Below are positions 1 to 8,817 of a stretch of 64,000 bases of DNA, piece by piece. This DNA comes from Sodalis glossinidius str. 'morsitans'. Its GTDB lineage: Bacteria > Pseudomonadota > Gammaproteobacteria > Enterobacterales > Enterobacteriaceae. The notes beneath the pieces were generated by a model. That model ran no database searches and was not told where the DNA came from. It saw only the letters and a program-made list of their open reading frames with translations. The stretch spans positions 3,410,001 to 3,474,000 of the forward strand of contig NC_007712.1 in assembly GCF_000010085.1 (NCBI RefSeq), given 5' to 3'. Every line of letters begins with the position of its first letter. The first letter of the stretch is position 1. The position numbers were made by a program, and so were the translations under genes.

Positions 1-1769
1 CAGCTTAGCCAGGCGTACAGGGACCGGGGTTGGGTAAGCCGGTCACGCCACTGGCGCAGCCGCATCAGGAGTTCCGCCAACTGCCCGACCAGCCCGGCTA
101 TCAAACCGCTGGATTCGTCGTAGGGCAAAATGCCCTGCCAGTCGCCGCTGTCGCTGTCCATGGCGTAGCCCAGCAGCATGCGCGTAAGCCCAAACTGCCA
201 GGTATGCTGACCGGTGGCGGGCAGCATCAGTGCACGCAGGGTGTCATCGTCCAATCCCCAGCGGATACCGGATTCCGCTACCCACTGACGCAACAGTTGA
301 AGTCCCTGCTCGTTGATGGCAAAGCGGGCCGCCAGCGCCGGTACCTCCAGCAGTGCCAGAACCTGCTCGGCTGCAAACCGACTGCGCGGTAGCTCCAGCA
401 GGCTGAGAAACGCCGGCAGAACTGGATGGAGATGCCGCGCCCGGCGGTCGGAAATGGCGAAAGGCAAATAGCGATCCCCGCCGGTATTACCGAACACCGC
501 CTGGATTGCCGGCGTATAGCGGTCGATGTCGGCCACCATGACGATGATGTCGCGCGGCCGCAGCGTGGGATCCTCCGCAATCATCGCCAGCAGGCTATCG
601 TGCAGCACTTCCACTTCCCGCTGAGGGCTATGACAGACATGCAGGCTCAGCGAACGATCGTCTGGCCGCAGCGGACGCTTGCCGCCGCCCTGCTCCGGTA
701 TCTCGGGACCCATGCCAATCACGGCGTGGTCCTCAAGCATCAGGATGTCACGCTGCAGCAGGCTCAGCAGGTTATCCTCCGCCGGCTCAACGAACGCATC
801 TACCTCCGCAATACCGTCCATCTGCGCCAGCAGGTAGAGGTTATCGCGCCCTTGTTTGCCCCAGGAGGCGAGCAGAGGATTACCGGTTTGCTGTTCTCCC
901 AGCTCGTTGAACAGCGCGTCAGCCTGCTCGGGGCGCCGGAACAGCGCCTGCTCGGTCTGCTGCTGATAGTGCCGGCGACGGCGGTGCAGCAACCGCGCGA
1001 GAAAAGCGCGATCTCGGATATCCCCCCAGTAATAGCGGCACGGATTCGTAAACAGCAGGTGAATATCGATATGACGGCCTAGCGCCTGCAGCGCCTGCAA
1101 ATAGGTGGGCGGTAGAGCCGAGATACCACAGATAAATACCCTGTCGGGCAGTCCCGGCGGCCGCGTCTGACTTTCCGTCAGGGTCTGGATAAAACGCTGG
1201 TAAAGATTGGCTCGGTGCCACAGCGGCTCCCCTGCCCGTTCCGTTTCCGCCACCAGTGCCCGCCAAAGCGGGGCCTGCCACCGCTGCGCCTCGCCCATGC
1301 TGTCAATCAATTCGCCACGCTGCCAGCTCTCCAGCCAGTCGGGGCGGTATACCAGATATTGGTCGAACAGATCGGCTATTCGGGCTGCGAACTGGAAACC
1401 TTTACGCTTGTCCTCATCGTCGCGCAGATAGTCGCCTATCACTGCGAAATCAGGGTGTTGGCACAGGCGAGGCAGCAGTGCCATCAGCCGCCAGGTCATC
1501 GCCGGTTTTGCAAACGCGCTTTCATCAGGAATATCGGGCAAGACGCGGGTAAACATTTGCCAGATAAAGCTGGCGGGCAGCGGAAAATCGATATTAGCCA
1601 CAATGCCGAACTGTGCCGCCAGTTCCATCTGCATCCACTGCGCCATACCGTTGCTTTGCACCAGAATGACTTCCGGCTGGAACGGGTCGCGCAGCGGCCG
1701 CCCTGCGATTAGCGCGGCGGCAAGTGTCTTGAGCAGATCCAGCTGATTGGAATGATAAACGGTAAACAT
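1..1769 (-). CDS. recC: Exodeoxyribonuclease V subunit RecC (N-terminal 589 codons, cut by window edge)
   Basis: RecC is the Chi-recognition subunit of the RecBCD helicase-nuclease, which repairs double-strand breaks. The frame is open from ATG 1769 to the window edge. It carries stretches close to E. coli RecC, such as FPLPASFIW, FDQYLVYRPDWL, RVFICGISALPP, HLLFTNPCRYYWGD, VCHSPQREVEVLHD and RYLPFAISDRRAR, with no frameshift found on codon-by-codon reading. A GAGGAG ribosome site lies 4-5 bases before the ATG. The family is about 1,120 residues, so roughly the second half lies outside the window. It sits downstream of the decayed ppdABC cluster, as in E. coli. Whether the unseen half is intact is unknown. 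Confidence 0.95.
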   Translation of the reverse strand, partial: MFTVYHSNQLDLLKTLAAALIAGRPLRDPFQPEVILVQSNGMAQWMQMELAAQFGIVANIDFPLPASFIWQMFTRVLPDIPDESAFAKPAMTWRLMALLPRLCQHPDFAVIGDYLRDDEDKRKGFQFAARIADLFDQYLVYRPDWLESWQRGELIDSMGEAQRWQAPLWRALVAETERAGEPLWHRANLYQRFIQTLTESQTRPPGLPDRVFICGISALPPTYLQALQALGRHIDIHLLFTNPCRYYWGDIRDRAFLARLLHRRRRHYQQQTEQALFRRPEQADALFNELGEQQTGNPLLASWGKQGRDNLYLLAQMDGIAEVDAFVEPAEDNLLSLLQRDILMLEDHAVIGMGPEIPEQGGGKRPLRPDDRSLSLHVCHSPQREVEVLHDSLLAMIAEDPTLRPRDIIVMVADIDRYTPAIQAVFGNTGGDRYLPFAISDRRARHLHPVLPAFLSLLELPRSRFAAEQVLALLEVPALAARFAINEQGLQLLRQWVAESGIRWGLDDDTLRALMLPATGQHTWQFGLTRMLLGYAMDSDSGDWQGILPYDESSGLIAGLVGQLAELLMRLRQWRDRLTQPRSLYAWLS

Positions 1770-1855
1770 AAACTCCTCGCCATGCGCGCCTCCCGCTCTA
1801 GGACATATTAACTGCCTGCGCCCACTGTATCGTGATTAGCCCGGAATACAAGTGA

Positions 1856-2242
1856 TCACGTGCGCGTTGTGCCGACTGGACCCTGACAAACCCATCCGCT
1901 TAAGCTGATGCGCTCACCGGTATTCATGATGACCGTGGCGGTAGCGCGCCGGCAGCCTTGGGCACAGGGACGTTCAATCAGGATAATCCGCTAGCCGCTC
2001 GGCCGGGCTAGCGCGTCTGCGGTCGCCGATTGACGCATTAACTCCAGGCACTGATAGCTCAGGCTTAAGGCCAGCGTGACGTCCTGTAAGCGCCGCTGAA
2101 AAACCGCCAGCCGCTGCCGGTACTCCAGCAACCCCAGCGTGATGATGGCGAGCAACGCCATCGCCAACAGCGCCCCTCCGCCGGGGCATCCCCCGGCGCT
2201 GGCAGAGGATCCACAGCGGCAGAGGCACCCAGCGCCGGCCAC
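1856..2242 (-). pseudogene. ppdC: ppdC remnant, minor pseudopilin-like protein
   Basis: This is the remains of the last gene of the ppdA-ppdB-ygdB-ppdC cluster (prepilin-peptidase-dependent proteins related to minor pilins). One frame holds a hydrophobic N-terminal helix (LLAMALLAIITLGLLEYRQ) followed by a polar stretch ending at a stop near 1991. The C-terminal part (CAQGCRRATATVI... GERISLSG) continues in another frame to a stop at 1856. The type IV pilin GF-x-x-x-E methylation motif is not preserved before the helix. Assignment rests on position next to recC plus weak similarity. No functional product is expected. Confidence 0.6.
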
Positions 2243-2520
2243 AGAACGTCAGGGCGCGCTACCGTGGTGTTACCCGAGGCGGTATGCTCCACCATTGCCG
2301 GACACACCTCGGCCCGATGTAGCGTAACACGCTGATAATACCGCAGCGGCGGCGCCATTAACGTTCCGCCGCCTTCCCCACACAGCAGCCAGCCATATCC
2401 CCGCTTACTCGCCTGCAGACACACCCGCAGTGGCTCGGCAGGATGCTGACGGCATTCGCCGTGGCGAGCGGGCCAGCGCCAACGATTCCTGCAGCTGCCG
2501 CTGCCTCGTTCCCGCCTCAT
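2240..2520 (-). pseudogene. ygdB: ygdB remnant (DUF2509-like)
   Basis: This is a small gene between ppdB and ppdC. It begins with an ATG overlapping the ppdB stop (ATGA). The reading starts MRRERG, like E. coli YgdB, then lacks the hydrophobic segment and changes frame. A later piece (RVCLQASKRGYGWLLCGE) resembles the YgdB middle. An internal deletion plus frameshifts make it a pseudogene. The real 3' limit blurs into ppdC. Confidence 0.5.
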
Positions 2521-2870
2521 AAATTTCGCCGCGCCACGATCTGTGTCAACACGTAACCGATCTCCGGCCGCCGTCGGGCGGTGGCGGCCAGGTGGATGCG
2601 CAGCGCGCCTCCCGCCAGGGTGGTAAACCGCAATCACGTCACCAGCAACTCATCGCTGTTGAACACCTTTTCCCAACCATCCCCTGGCAATCACTCACAT
2701 CACGCTGGGTTTCCAACGTCCCCCGGCGTAGGCGATAACCGAACGTTGCCGTGGTCAATCGCCCGGGCGCATCGCTGCGCGCATAATAGTCATAGCCGAC
2801 CACAAGACAGGAGCCTGGAGACTCTCCCTGGCGCTTGTCGATCCACACCGCGTGCGCGGCGCCGGCGGTA
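2517..2870 (-). pseudogene. ppdB: ppdB remnant, minor pseudopilin-like protein
   Basis: The middle part reads in one frame (SCLVVGYDYYARSDAPGR, then FGYRLRRGTLETQRDVSDCQG), matching the region of PpdB around its GFRLKEHVLETLRGATSC segment. The C-terminus (LRIHLAATARRRPEIGY... ARRNL, stop at 2517) is in a second frame. The N-terminal third, including the prepilin leader, is missing, and the gene runs directly out of the ppdA remnant. A deletion joined the two. The product is dead. Confidence 0.6.
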
Positions 2871-3242
2871 TGGCGTACCCCGCAGATTCAGCTCACCCGT
2901 TGTCGATACCGACAGATGGACGCCGGCATAATGCTCGATACAGCACGCCCCGTCCGCCGCCCCAGGAGCTAAACCGCACTGGGGATCGCCGCGCAACTGC
3001 CAGCGATAGACGGTTATCGCGGTCAATCGGCAGCGGCGGTTACCCCAGGCGGCATGCCATTGCTGGCATACGATGAAATCCAGCAGCTGGTGAGCGCTGC
3101 TCGCCAACTGCCGGGTAGACTGGTGTTGACGCCAGCCATAACTGCCCGCCAGGATCAGCAGAGCGGTTAACGTCAGCGCCAGCAGCAACTCCAACAGGGT
3201 GTAGCCGCGATCGCGGTCGGTATCAATCAGGAAAGAGTGCAT
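2870..3242 (-). pseudogene. ppdA: ppdA remnant, prepilin-like N-terminus
   Basis: From ATG 3242 the frame gives a type IV pilin-like leader: a short basic segment, RGYTLLELL with the Gly/Glu+5 processing motif, then a 20-residue hydrophobic helix. The frame runs about 120 codons, then loses similarity and passes into ppdB sequence in another frame near 2870. PpdA-like proteins are pseudopilins processed by a prepilin peptidase. The gene follows thyA as in E. coli. Its C-terminus and the ppdB start were removed by a deletion. Confidence 0.6.
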
Positions 3243-3493
3243 GGTGGCAGTCTGGCGCGGCGCGCGGCGGCGCACCAGACGTAGGGGAGGATTATGCAAT
3301 GTGCGATGCAGTCATTGGCAAGGAGGAACAAGACGTTTCAGCAACCGCGTGAGCACCGTCGCGTTTATGCAGGGCGGTCACACCTTCATGCCATCAGGAT
3401 TAGGCGCGAACCGAGCACGATACAAACGATAGCACCCGGCAGGCGCCGGGCCGCGTAGACATTTCGCCGCCCGTGCGGCCCGGCGGCGGCAGC

Positions 3494-4288
3494 TTAAACA
3501 GCCACCGGCGCCTTGATTGCCGGATGGGGATCGTAACCCGTCAGCTCAAAATCCTCGAAACGGTAATCGAACAATGTCGCCGGACGGCGCTTAATCAGCA
3601 GCTGCGGCAGCGGCAGCGGATCGCGGGTTAGCTGCAGGTCCGCCTGCTGCAAATGGTTACTGTAGAGGTGGGTATCGCCGCCGGTCCAGACGAAATCACC
3701 GACCTGCAAATCGCACTGCTGCGCCAGCATATGCACCAGCAAGGCATAGCTGGCGATATTGAACGGCAGGCCGAGGAAAATATCGCACGAACGCTGATAG
3801 AGCTGACATGACAAGGTGCCGTTGGCAACATAAAACTGAAACAACGCATGGCACGGCGCCAGGGCCATTTTGTCCAGTTCGCCGACGTTCCAGGCGGAAA
3901 CGATGATGCGCCGGGAATCCGGATCCTGCTTGAGCTGGCGCACCACTTCCGCCAGTTGATCTATCTGGCGGCCGTCGCTGGTGCCCCAGGCGCGCCACTG
4001 GCGCCCATACACCGGCCCCAAATCGCCGTTGTCATCCGCCCATTCATCCCAAATGGAAACGTTATTCTGCTGCAAATAAGCGATATTGGTATCGCCGTTA
4101 AGGAACCACAGCAACTCATGGATGATCGACCGCAAATGGCAGCGTTTGGTGGTCACCAGCAGGAATCCCTGACGCAAATCAAAGCGCATCTGATGGCCGA
4201 ATATTGATAGGGTACCGGTACCGGTACGGTCCGCTTTCGGCGTGCCCTGCGCACGCACCCTACGCATCAAATCCAAATACTGTTTCAT
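3494..4288 (-). CDS. thyA: Thymidylate synthase
   Basis: Makes dTMP from dUMP using 5,10-methylenetetrahydrofolate, in the cytosol. The 264-residue length equals E. coli ThyA and aligns without gaps. The catalytic cysteine is Cys146 in LAPCHALFQF. The folate and dUMP segments DRTGTGTLSIFGHQMRF, RRIIVSAWNVGELDKM and the C-terminal IKAPVAV are all present. The start lies 6 bases after the lgt stop, so lgt and thyA are probably co-transcribed as in E. coli. One oddity is Leu in place of the usual Pro in GFPLVTTKR. The gene looks fully functional. Confidence 0.98.
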   Translation of the reverse strand: MKQYLDLMRRVRAQGTPKADRTGTGTLSIFGHQMRFDLRQGFLLVTTKRCHLRSIIHELLWFLNGDTNIAYLQQNNVSIWDEWADDNGDLGPVYGRQWRAWGTSDGRQIDQLAEVVRQLKQDPDSRRIIVSAWNVGELDKMALAPCHALFQFYVANGTLSCQLYQRSCDIFLGLPFNIASYALLVHMLAQQCDLQVGDFVWTGGDTHLYSNHLQQADLQLTRDPLPLPQLLIKRRPATLFDYRFEDFELTGYDPHPAIKAPVAV

Positions 4289-4294
4289 AATACC

Positions 4295-5167
4295 TCAAGA
4301 CAGGTGTTGCTGGGGGTGACGGCGGTAGGCCCAGGCCATCATAATCACACCGGCCAGAATCATCGGCAGCGATAGAATCTGCCCCATGCTGATGACGCCG
4401 CTAAACAGGCCCAACTGGGCGTCCGGCTGGCGGAAAAACTCGACCAGAATGCGAAAAGCGCCGTAGCAAATCAGGAACAAACCGGAGACGCTGCCGATAG
4501 GCCGCGGCTTACGGATAAACAGATTGAGAATAATAAACAGCACCACGCCTTCGAGCAGCATCTCGTAGAGCTGGGACGGGTGACGGGGCAGCACGCCGTA
4601 GCGCTCAAACAGCGCTTGCCACTGCGGATTGGCCGGCAGCAGCGCTATATCCTCTTGTCGGGAGCAGGGGAACAGCATCGCCCAGGGCGTATCGGTGGTG
4701 ACCCGTCCCCACAGCTCGCCGTTGATAAAATTACCTAAACGGCCTGCTCCCAAACCGAAGGGAACCATTGGCGCGACAAAATCGGCCACCTGGAAAAAAT
4801 GACGGCGGGTGCGGTGGGCGAACCACAGCATCACCACTATCACCCCAATCAGGCCGCCGTGGAACGACATGCCGCCATCCCAGACTTTAAACAGATAAAG
4901 GGGGTTGTCGAGAAACAGCGGCAGGTTATAGAACAGGACATAACCGATACGGCCACCGAGAAATACCCCCAGAAAACCAGCATAAAGGAGGTTTTCGACT
5001 TCTTCCTTGGGCCAGCCACTGCCAGGGCGATTTGCACGCCGTACCGCCAGCCACATGGCAAACACGAAGCCCACTAGATACATCAGACCGTACCAGTGCA
5101 GGGAAACCGGGCCCAGGGAAAAGATCACCGGGTCAAATTGGGGAAAGGCCAGATAATGGGTCGTCAT
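4295..5167 (-). CDS. lgt: Prolipoprotein diacylglyceryl transferase
   Basis: First enzyme of lipoprotein maturation. It moves diacylglyceryl from phosphatidylglycerol to the lipobox cysteine in the inner membrane. It has 290 residues (usual length) and about seven hydrophobic segments. His103 (SFHGGLIGV) and Arg143 within the Lgt signature GRLGNFINGELWG match the essential E. coli residues. It lies between ptsP and thyA with only 6 bases to thyA. A retained lipoprotein substrate, ygdR, lies about 5 kb away. Confidence 0.97.
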   Translation of the reverse strand: MTTHYLAFPQFDPVIFSLGPVSLHWYGLMYLVGFVFAMWLAVRRANRPGSGWPKEEVENLLYAGFLGVFLGGRIGYVLFYNLPLFLDNPLYLFKVWDGGMSFHGGLIGVIVVMLWFAHRTRRHFFQVADFVAPMVPFGLGAGRLGNFINGELWGRVTTDTPWAMLFPCSRQEDIALLPANPQWQALFERYGVLPRHPSQLYEMLLEGVVLFIILNLFIRKPRPIGSVSGLFLICYGAFRILVEFFRQPDAQLGLFSGVISMGQILSLPMILAGVIMMAWAYRRHPQQHLS

Positions 5168-5343
5168 TCATCACCTCTACGTCGTCGTTTTTGTTATCCG
5201 GCCGCCGGATGCCGCGGCGACCGCTGTACATTTCGCGTAGGCGCTTACTCCGCGCTGCGTGAAGTCGCGTATCATAGCATAGCGGCGCGCCGTGGAGAGT
5301 CAGGGGATGTAAATAATCGCCGGCAGGTGTAACGATTCTCTGC

Positions 5344-7590
5344 TCAACGTCCGCCCCGAATCAGGCCGCCCAAGCCGCGTCGTTCCATGAACGCCGCCAC
5401 CTGATGGTGGACTTCAATACTGTTTTGCGCGCCGATGACCCGTTCCGCCAGGCCCTGCGCCTCGCCCAGCGCCACATTGCGCAACAGATATTTGATGCGC
5501 GCCACACTGCGTCCGTTCATGCTCAGTGAACGATAGCCCATGCCCGCCAGCAGCAACGCCCCCATCGGATCGCCGGCCATTTCGCCGCACAGGCTGCAGG
5601 CGAACCCAAGACGCTGCGATTCGCTGATGATTTTCTGCAGCACCTGCAGCATGGCCGGATGCAAACTGTCGTACATCGCCGCCACCCGGGTATTATTGCG
5701 GTCCACCGCTAGCAAATACTGGGTCAGGTCGTTGGTGCCGACCGACAGAAAATCCACCCGGCTCACCAGCGCCGGCAGCATGAATACCATCGCCGGCACC
5801 TCCACCATAATACCGATACGCGGCTTCGGCAACGCATAACCCAGCACCTCCTCGACTTCGCGCCCGGCGCGATCGATAAGACGACGCGCTTCATCGATCT
5901 CATCGACGCTGGTTATCATGGGCAGCAGAATACTCAAATTTCCGGTGGCGGCATTGGCGCGCAACATAGCGCGCACCTGAATGAGGAAAATCTCCGGCTG
6001 ATCGAGCGTAATGCGAATTCCACGCCAGCCCAGACAGGGATTTTCCTCGCTTATTGGCATGTAAGGCAGTTGTTTATCGGCGCCGACATCCAGGGTGCGC
6101 AGCGTCACCGATTTGCCAGGGAACAGCTGCAGCATGCCCTGGTACTGCGCCACCTGCTCCTCTTCCGAGGGAAAGCCGTTTTGCAACATGAAGGGGATTT
6201 CGGTGCGGTACAGGCCAATGCCATCCACCCGATTGTCAAGGCGCTGTTCATGTTCCGCGCTCAAACCGGCATTCAGCATCACCTGAATGCTTTCGCCGCT
6301 TTTCAGCGCCGCCGGCTGTTCCACATCATCTTCCGCCAGCCGGGTAAGCTCACGCTCTTCGCTCACCAGACGCTGATACTCCTGCACCAGCACTGGCTCC
6401 GGATCCACCAGCAGCTCACCGCGATAGCCATCGACGATAAGCAAGCGCTGATTGAGTAACAGCGGCTGGATATCGACGCCCATCACCGTCGGGATCCCCA
6501 TCGCCCGCACCAGGATCGCGGCGTGGGAATTGGCGGCTCCATCGCGCACCACCACCCCCACCAGCTTATCTTGCGGCACCTCGGCCAGAAGCGAGGCGCT
6601 CAGCTCGTCGGCCACCAGCACGAAACGTGATGGCCACTGAATCACATTGCGGGCGCTGTCATCAAGATGGAACAGCAGTCGCTGGCCAAGGGAACGCAAG
6701 TCGCCGGCGCGCTCGCGCAAGTAACTGTCGCTCAGCAGCGCGAATTTTTCAGCGAAACGTTCAATCACCAGCTTCACCGCCCACTCGGCCACCGCGCCGC
6801 CGTCAATTTCCGCGAACAAATCGCGCTTAAGACGCGCGTCATTGAGCAAATGGCTGTACAGGTCGAACACCGCCGCGCTGTCTTTCTGTGCGCTGGCGGT
6901 GAAACGCTTGCTGAGGCGGCAAAACTCGGCGACGGATTCGTTCAGCGCCAGCGTCAGCCGCTCGCGCTCGTGGCCGCTGTCGAGAGAAGAGGCCTGATAA
7001 ACCTGATCAAGGGAGGGCTGGCTGCTGTCCACCCAACCTTGGGCGATGGCCACTCCCGGCGCGGCCGCCAGGGCGCGGATACGGGTTTGACGGTATTGGC
7101 TGAACAGCGCGTTGAGCTGCGATTGAGGCAGAATGCCGGCCATCTGCGTGGCCAGCGTGACCATGAACGACTCTTCACTTTCGTCGAACTGCCGATGCTC
7201 GCGCTGCTGCACCACCAGTACGCCGAGCAACTGGCGGCGATGAATAATCGGCACGCCGAGAAAAGAGCGGAAGCGCTCCTCTTTCACCGCTGGAATATAT
7301 TTGAAACTGGGATGGGTATGTGCGTCTGCCAGGTTAATCGGCTCAGCCAGCCGCCCGACCAGTCCGACAATCCCCTGGTCAAAAGCCAGCGTAATCGTAC
7401 GCCCGCGCGGTTTGAACAAACCGCGCGTCGCCATCAGGTAATAGCAGCGACGATCGTTATCGGCCAAATACACCGAACAGACTTCGGTATTCATCGCCTG
7501 ACAGGTTTCATTGACCAGAATGTCAAGTGAGTCCGACAGACGCGGCGCGGCTGCGACCTTTTCAACGATTTCCCGCAAGCGCGTGAGCAT
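5344..7590 (-). CDS. ptsP: Phosphoenolpyruvate-protein phosphotransferase of the nitrogen PTS (EI-Ntr)
   Basis: EI-Ntr starts the PTS-Ntr relay, PEP to NPr to EIIA-Ntr, which links nitrogen status and potassium handling. The length, 748 residues, equals E. coli PtsP. An N-terminal GAF domain (about 1-165) precedes the enzyme I phosphotransfer domain with the active-site His in DGAANSHAAILVRAMG (near residue 356). The PEP-binding TIM barrel carries GLYRTEIPFML, FLSVGTNDLTQYLLAVDR and the C-terminal Cys motif CGEMAGDP. It starts 12 bases after rppH, and that pair is an operon in enterobacteria. No defect was seen. Confidence 0.97.
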   Translation of the reverse strand: MLTRLREIVEKVAAAPRLSDSLDILVNETCQAMNTEVCSVYLADNDRRCYYLMATRGLFKPRGRTITLAFDQGIVGLVGRLAEPINLADAHTHPSFKYIPAVKEERFRSFLGVPIIHRRQLLGVLVVQQREHRQFDESEESFMVTLATQMAGILPQSQLNALFSQYRQTRIRALAAAPGVAIAQGWVDSSQPSLDQVYQASSLDSGHERERLTLALNESVAEFCRLSKRFTASAQKDSAAVFDLYSHLLNDARLKRDLFAEIDGGAVAEWAVKLVIERFAEKFALLSDSYLRERAGDLRSLGQRLLFHLDDSARNVIQWPSRFVLVADELSASLLAEVPQDKLVGVVVRDGAANSHAAILVRAMGIPTVMGVDIQPLLLNQRLLIVDGYRGELLVDPEPVLVQEYQRLVSEERELTRLAEDDVEQPAALKSGESIQVMLNAGLSAEHEQRLDNRVDGIGLYRTEIPFMLQNGFPSEEEQVAQYQGMLQLFPGKSVTLRTLDVGADKQLPYMPISEENPCLGWRGIRITLDQPEIFLIQVRAMLRANAATGNLSILLPMITSVDEIDEARRLIDRAGREVEEVLGYALPKPRIGIMVEVPAMVFMLPALVSRVDFLSVGTNDLTQYLLAVDRNNTRVAAMYDSLHPAMLQVLQKIISESQRLGFACSLCGEMAGDPMGALLLAGMGYRSLSMNGRSVARIKYLLRNVALGEAQGLAERVIGAQNSIEVHHQVAAFMERRGLGGLIRGGR

Positions 7591-7602
7591 AATCTGCGTG
7601 AC

Positions 7603-8130
7603 TTAGCCTCTTTTCCGTCTGTGTGCCGACGCGGAGCGCTGCGCTGCAGTTTCCTGCAGCGGCATCACCACGCCGGAAAATTCCTTCATTACCCGACGGT
7701 AAACGTCCCGTTTAAAGGAAACAACCTGACGTACCGGGTACCAGAAGCTGACCCAGCGCCAGCCGTCAAATTCAGGGATCCCCCCGCGCTGCATATTGAT
7801 ATCCGCATCTGGACATAAAAGCTGTAGCAGAAACCATTTTTGCTTCTGACCAATACATACCGGCTTGGTGTCCCAACGCACGAGCCGCTTGGGAAGCTTA
7901 TACCGCAGCCAGTTTCGCGTCGAAGCCAGAATGCGCACATCTTTGCGGCTCAGGCCGACTTCCTCGAACAGCTCGCGGTACATCGCCTGCTCTGCGGTCT
8001 CGCCAGCGTTGATACCGCCCTGAGGGAACTGCCAGGAATGCTGTCCGTATCGCCTGGCCCACAGCACCTGCCCGTCGAGATTACAGATTACAATACCAAC
8101 ATTTGGGCGGTAGCCATCATCATCGATCAC
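7603..8130 (-). CDS. rppH: RNA pyrophosphohydrolase RppH (Nudix), GTG start
   Basis: Removes pyrophosphate from mRNA 5' triphosphate ends to start RNase E decay. The start is chosen as GTG 8130, giving (M)IDDDGYRPNVGIVICN exactly at the family N-terminus, with GAGGT seven bases before it. The frame is open a further 34 codons upstream but these match nothing in the family. The product is about 175 residues (E. coli 176). The Nudix box GGINAGETAEQAMYRELFEEVGL spans about residues 38-60. Its tail is basic (HRRKRG). It is first in the rppH-ptsP unit and faces away from mutH across the DARS2-like region. Confidence 0.96.
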   Translation of the reverse strand: MIDDDGYRPNVGIVICNLDGQVLWARRYGQHSWQFPQGGINAGETAEQAMYRELFEEVGLSRKDVRILASTRNWLRYKLPKRLVRWDTKPVCIGQKQKWFLLQLLCPDADINMQRGGIPEFDGWRWVSFWYPVRQVVSFKRDVYRRVMKEFSGVVMPLQETAAQRSASAHRRKRG

Positions 8131-8234
8131 CGGACTACCTCGATTACATAAAATGTAAGATGTTCCGATTGTTTCATACTCGCTGTGTACGGTAAACCAC
8201 TGGTTTTCACTAATCACCGGTGAATAACACACTT

Positions 8235-8766
8235 GTGCCCCTTTGCAGCGCCGAGTTATAAACAGCTAACGGCCACCGGGCACCACTTTATGCACTTTTT
8301 CTGTGGATAGGTGTGTGTGTGCAATACTGGATTAGATGGGTAAAACTTTTCGCCCAGCGCCCGGTCAGGGGATAACAAAAAAAAAATAAAGAATAAGATC
8401 AACAGACTAAAATGTTTATTATCTTTACAGGCCGCGCGTCATCGTTGCGGTGAAACAGCGCATCACCAAGCATGGATAAAAAACAACCAGCGGCGATTTT
8501 ATCCATAGAAAAACGGATCGGCGCCGCAAAACAATGAACAAATTGGCTAAAAATGGCGCCGTCAAGGCTGTAAATAGAAACAGTACTCGTCTTTCGACCG
8601 GGTTATCCCGCAAATCTGTGGATAACCTGGTGTAAGATCCTGTTCATTATTGCCCGTAGCGGGTGTACAACTGCTTGCTGACCTGTACCAGACCCGGTGG
8701 GATCCTTAAAAAAAGGTATAAAATCATGCTATTATTATTTTTTTACGGCTATCGCGCCTTAGGCGG
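8235..8766. promoter_or_regulatory. DARS2-like DnaA-reactivating region between rppH and mutH
   Basis: About 530 bp without a convincing gene separate rppH from mutH. In E. coli this same interval holds DARS2, where DnaA-ADP is converted back to DnaA-ATP with help from IHF and Fis. The sequence shows a perfect DnaA box TGTGGATAA (8617-8625) inside an inverted pair GGTTATCC/GGATAACC (8601-8608 and 8620-8627). It also has a one-mismatch box TGTGGATAG (8302-8310), an inverted pair CATGGATAA (8471-8479) and TTATCCATA (8499-8507), and A-rich runs (8378-8390). Position is strong evidence. The IHF and Fis sites were not resolved by eye. Confidence 0.75.
8617..8625 (-). promoter_or_regulatory. Perfect DnaA box (TTATCCACA on minus strand)
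   Basis: TGTGGATAA on the plus strand is the exact complement of the high-affinity box TTATCCACA. It faces a degenerate partner GGTTATCC at 8601-8608, giving an 8-bp inverted repeat with an 11-base spacer. It is likely part of the DARS2 core. Confidence 0.75.
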
Positions 8767-8817
8767 GTGCCAACGCGCCGCGGGGCGCCTAATTTTTATT
8801 CAGTCCTGGACCTCGAG

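Noticed and set aside
8425..8613. 62-codon minus-strand frame in the rppH-mutH gap
   Set aside because: No family similarity or ribosome site, and it overlaps the DnaA-box cluster. Treated as chance.
8235..8766. Possible chromosomal origin (oriC)
   Set aside because: DnaA boxes and AT-rich runs are present, but there are too few boxes, no array of 13-mers, and neither gidA/mnmG nor dnaA nearby. The rppH-mutH position fits DARS2 instead.
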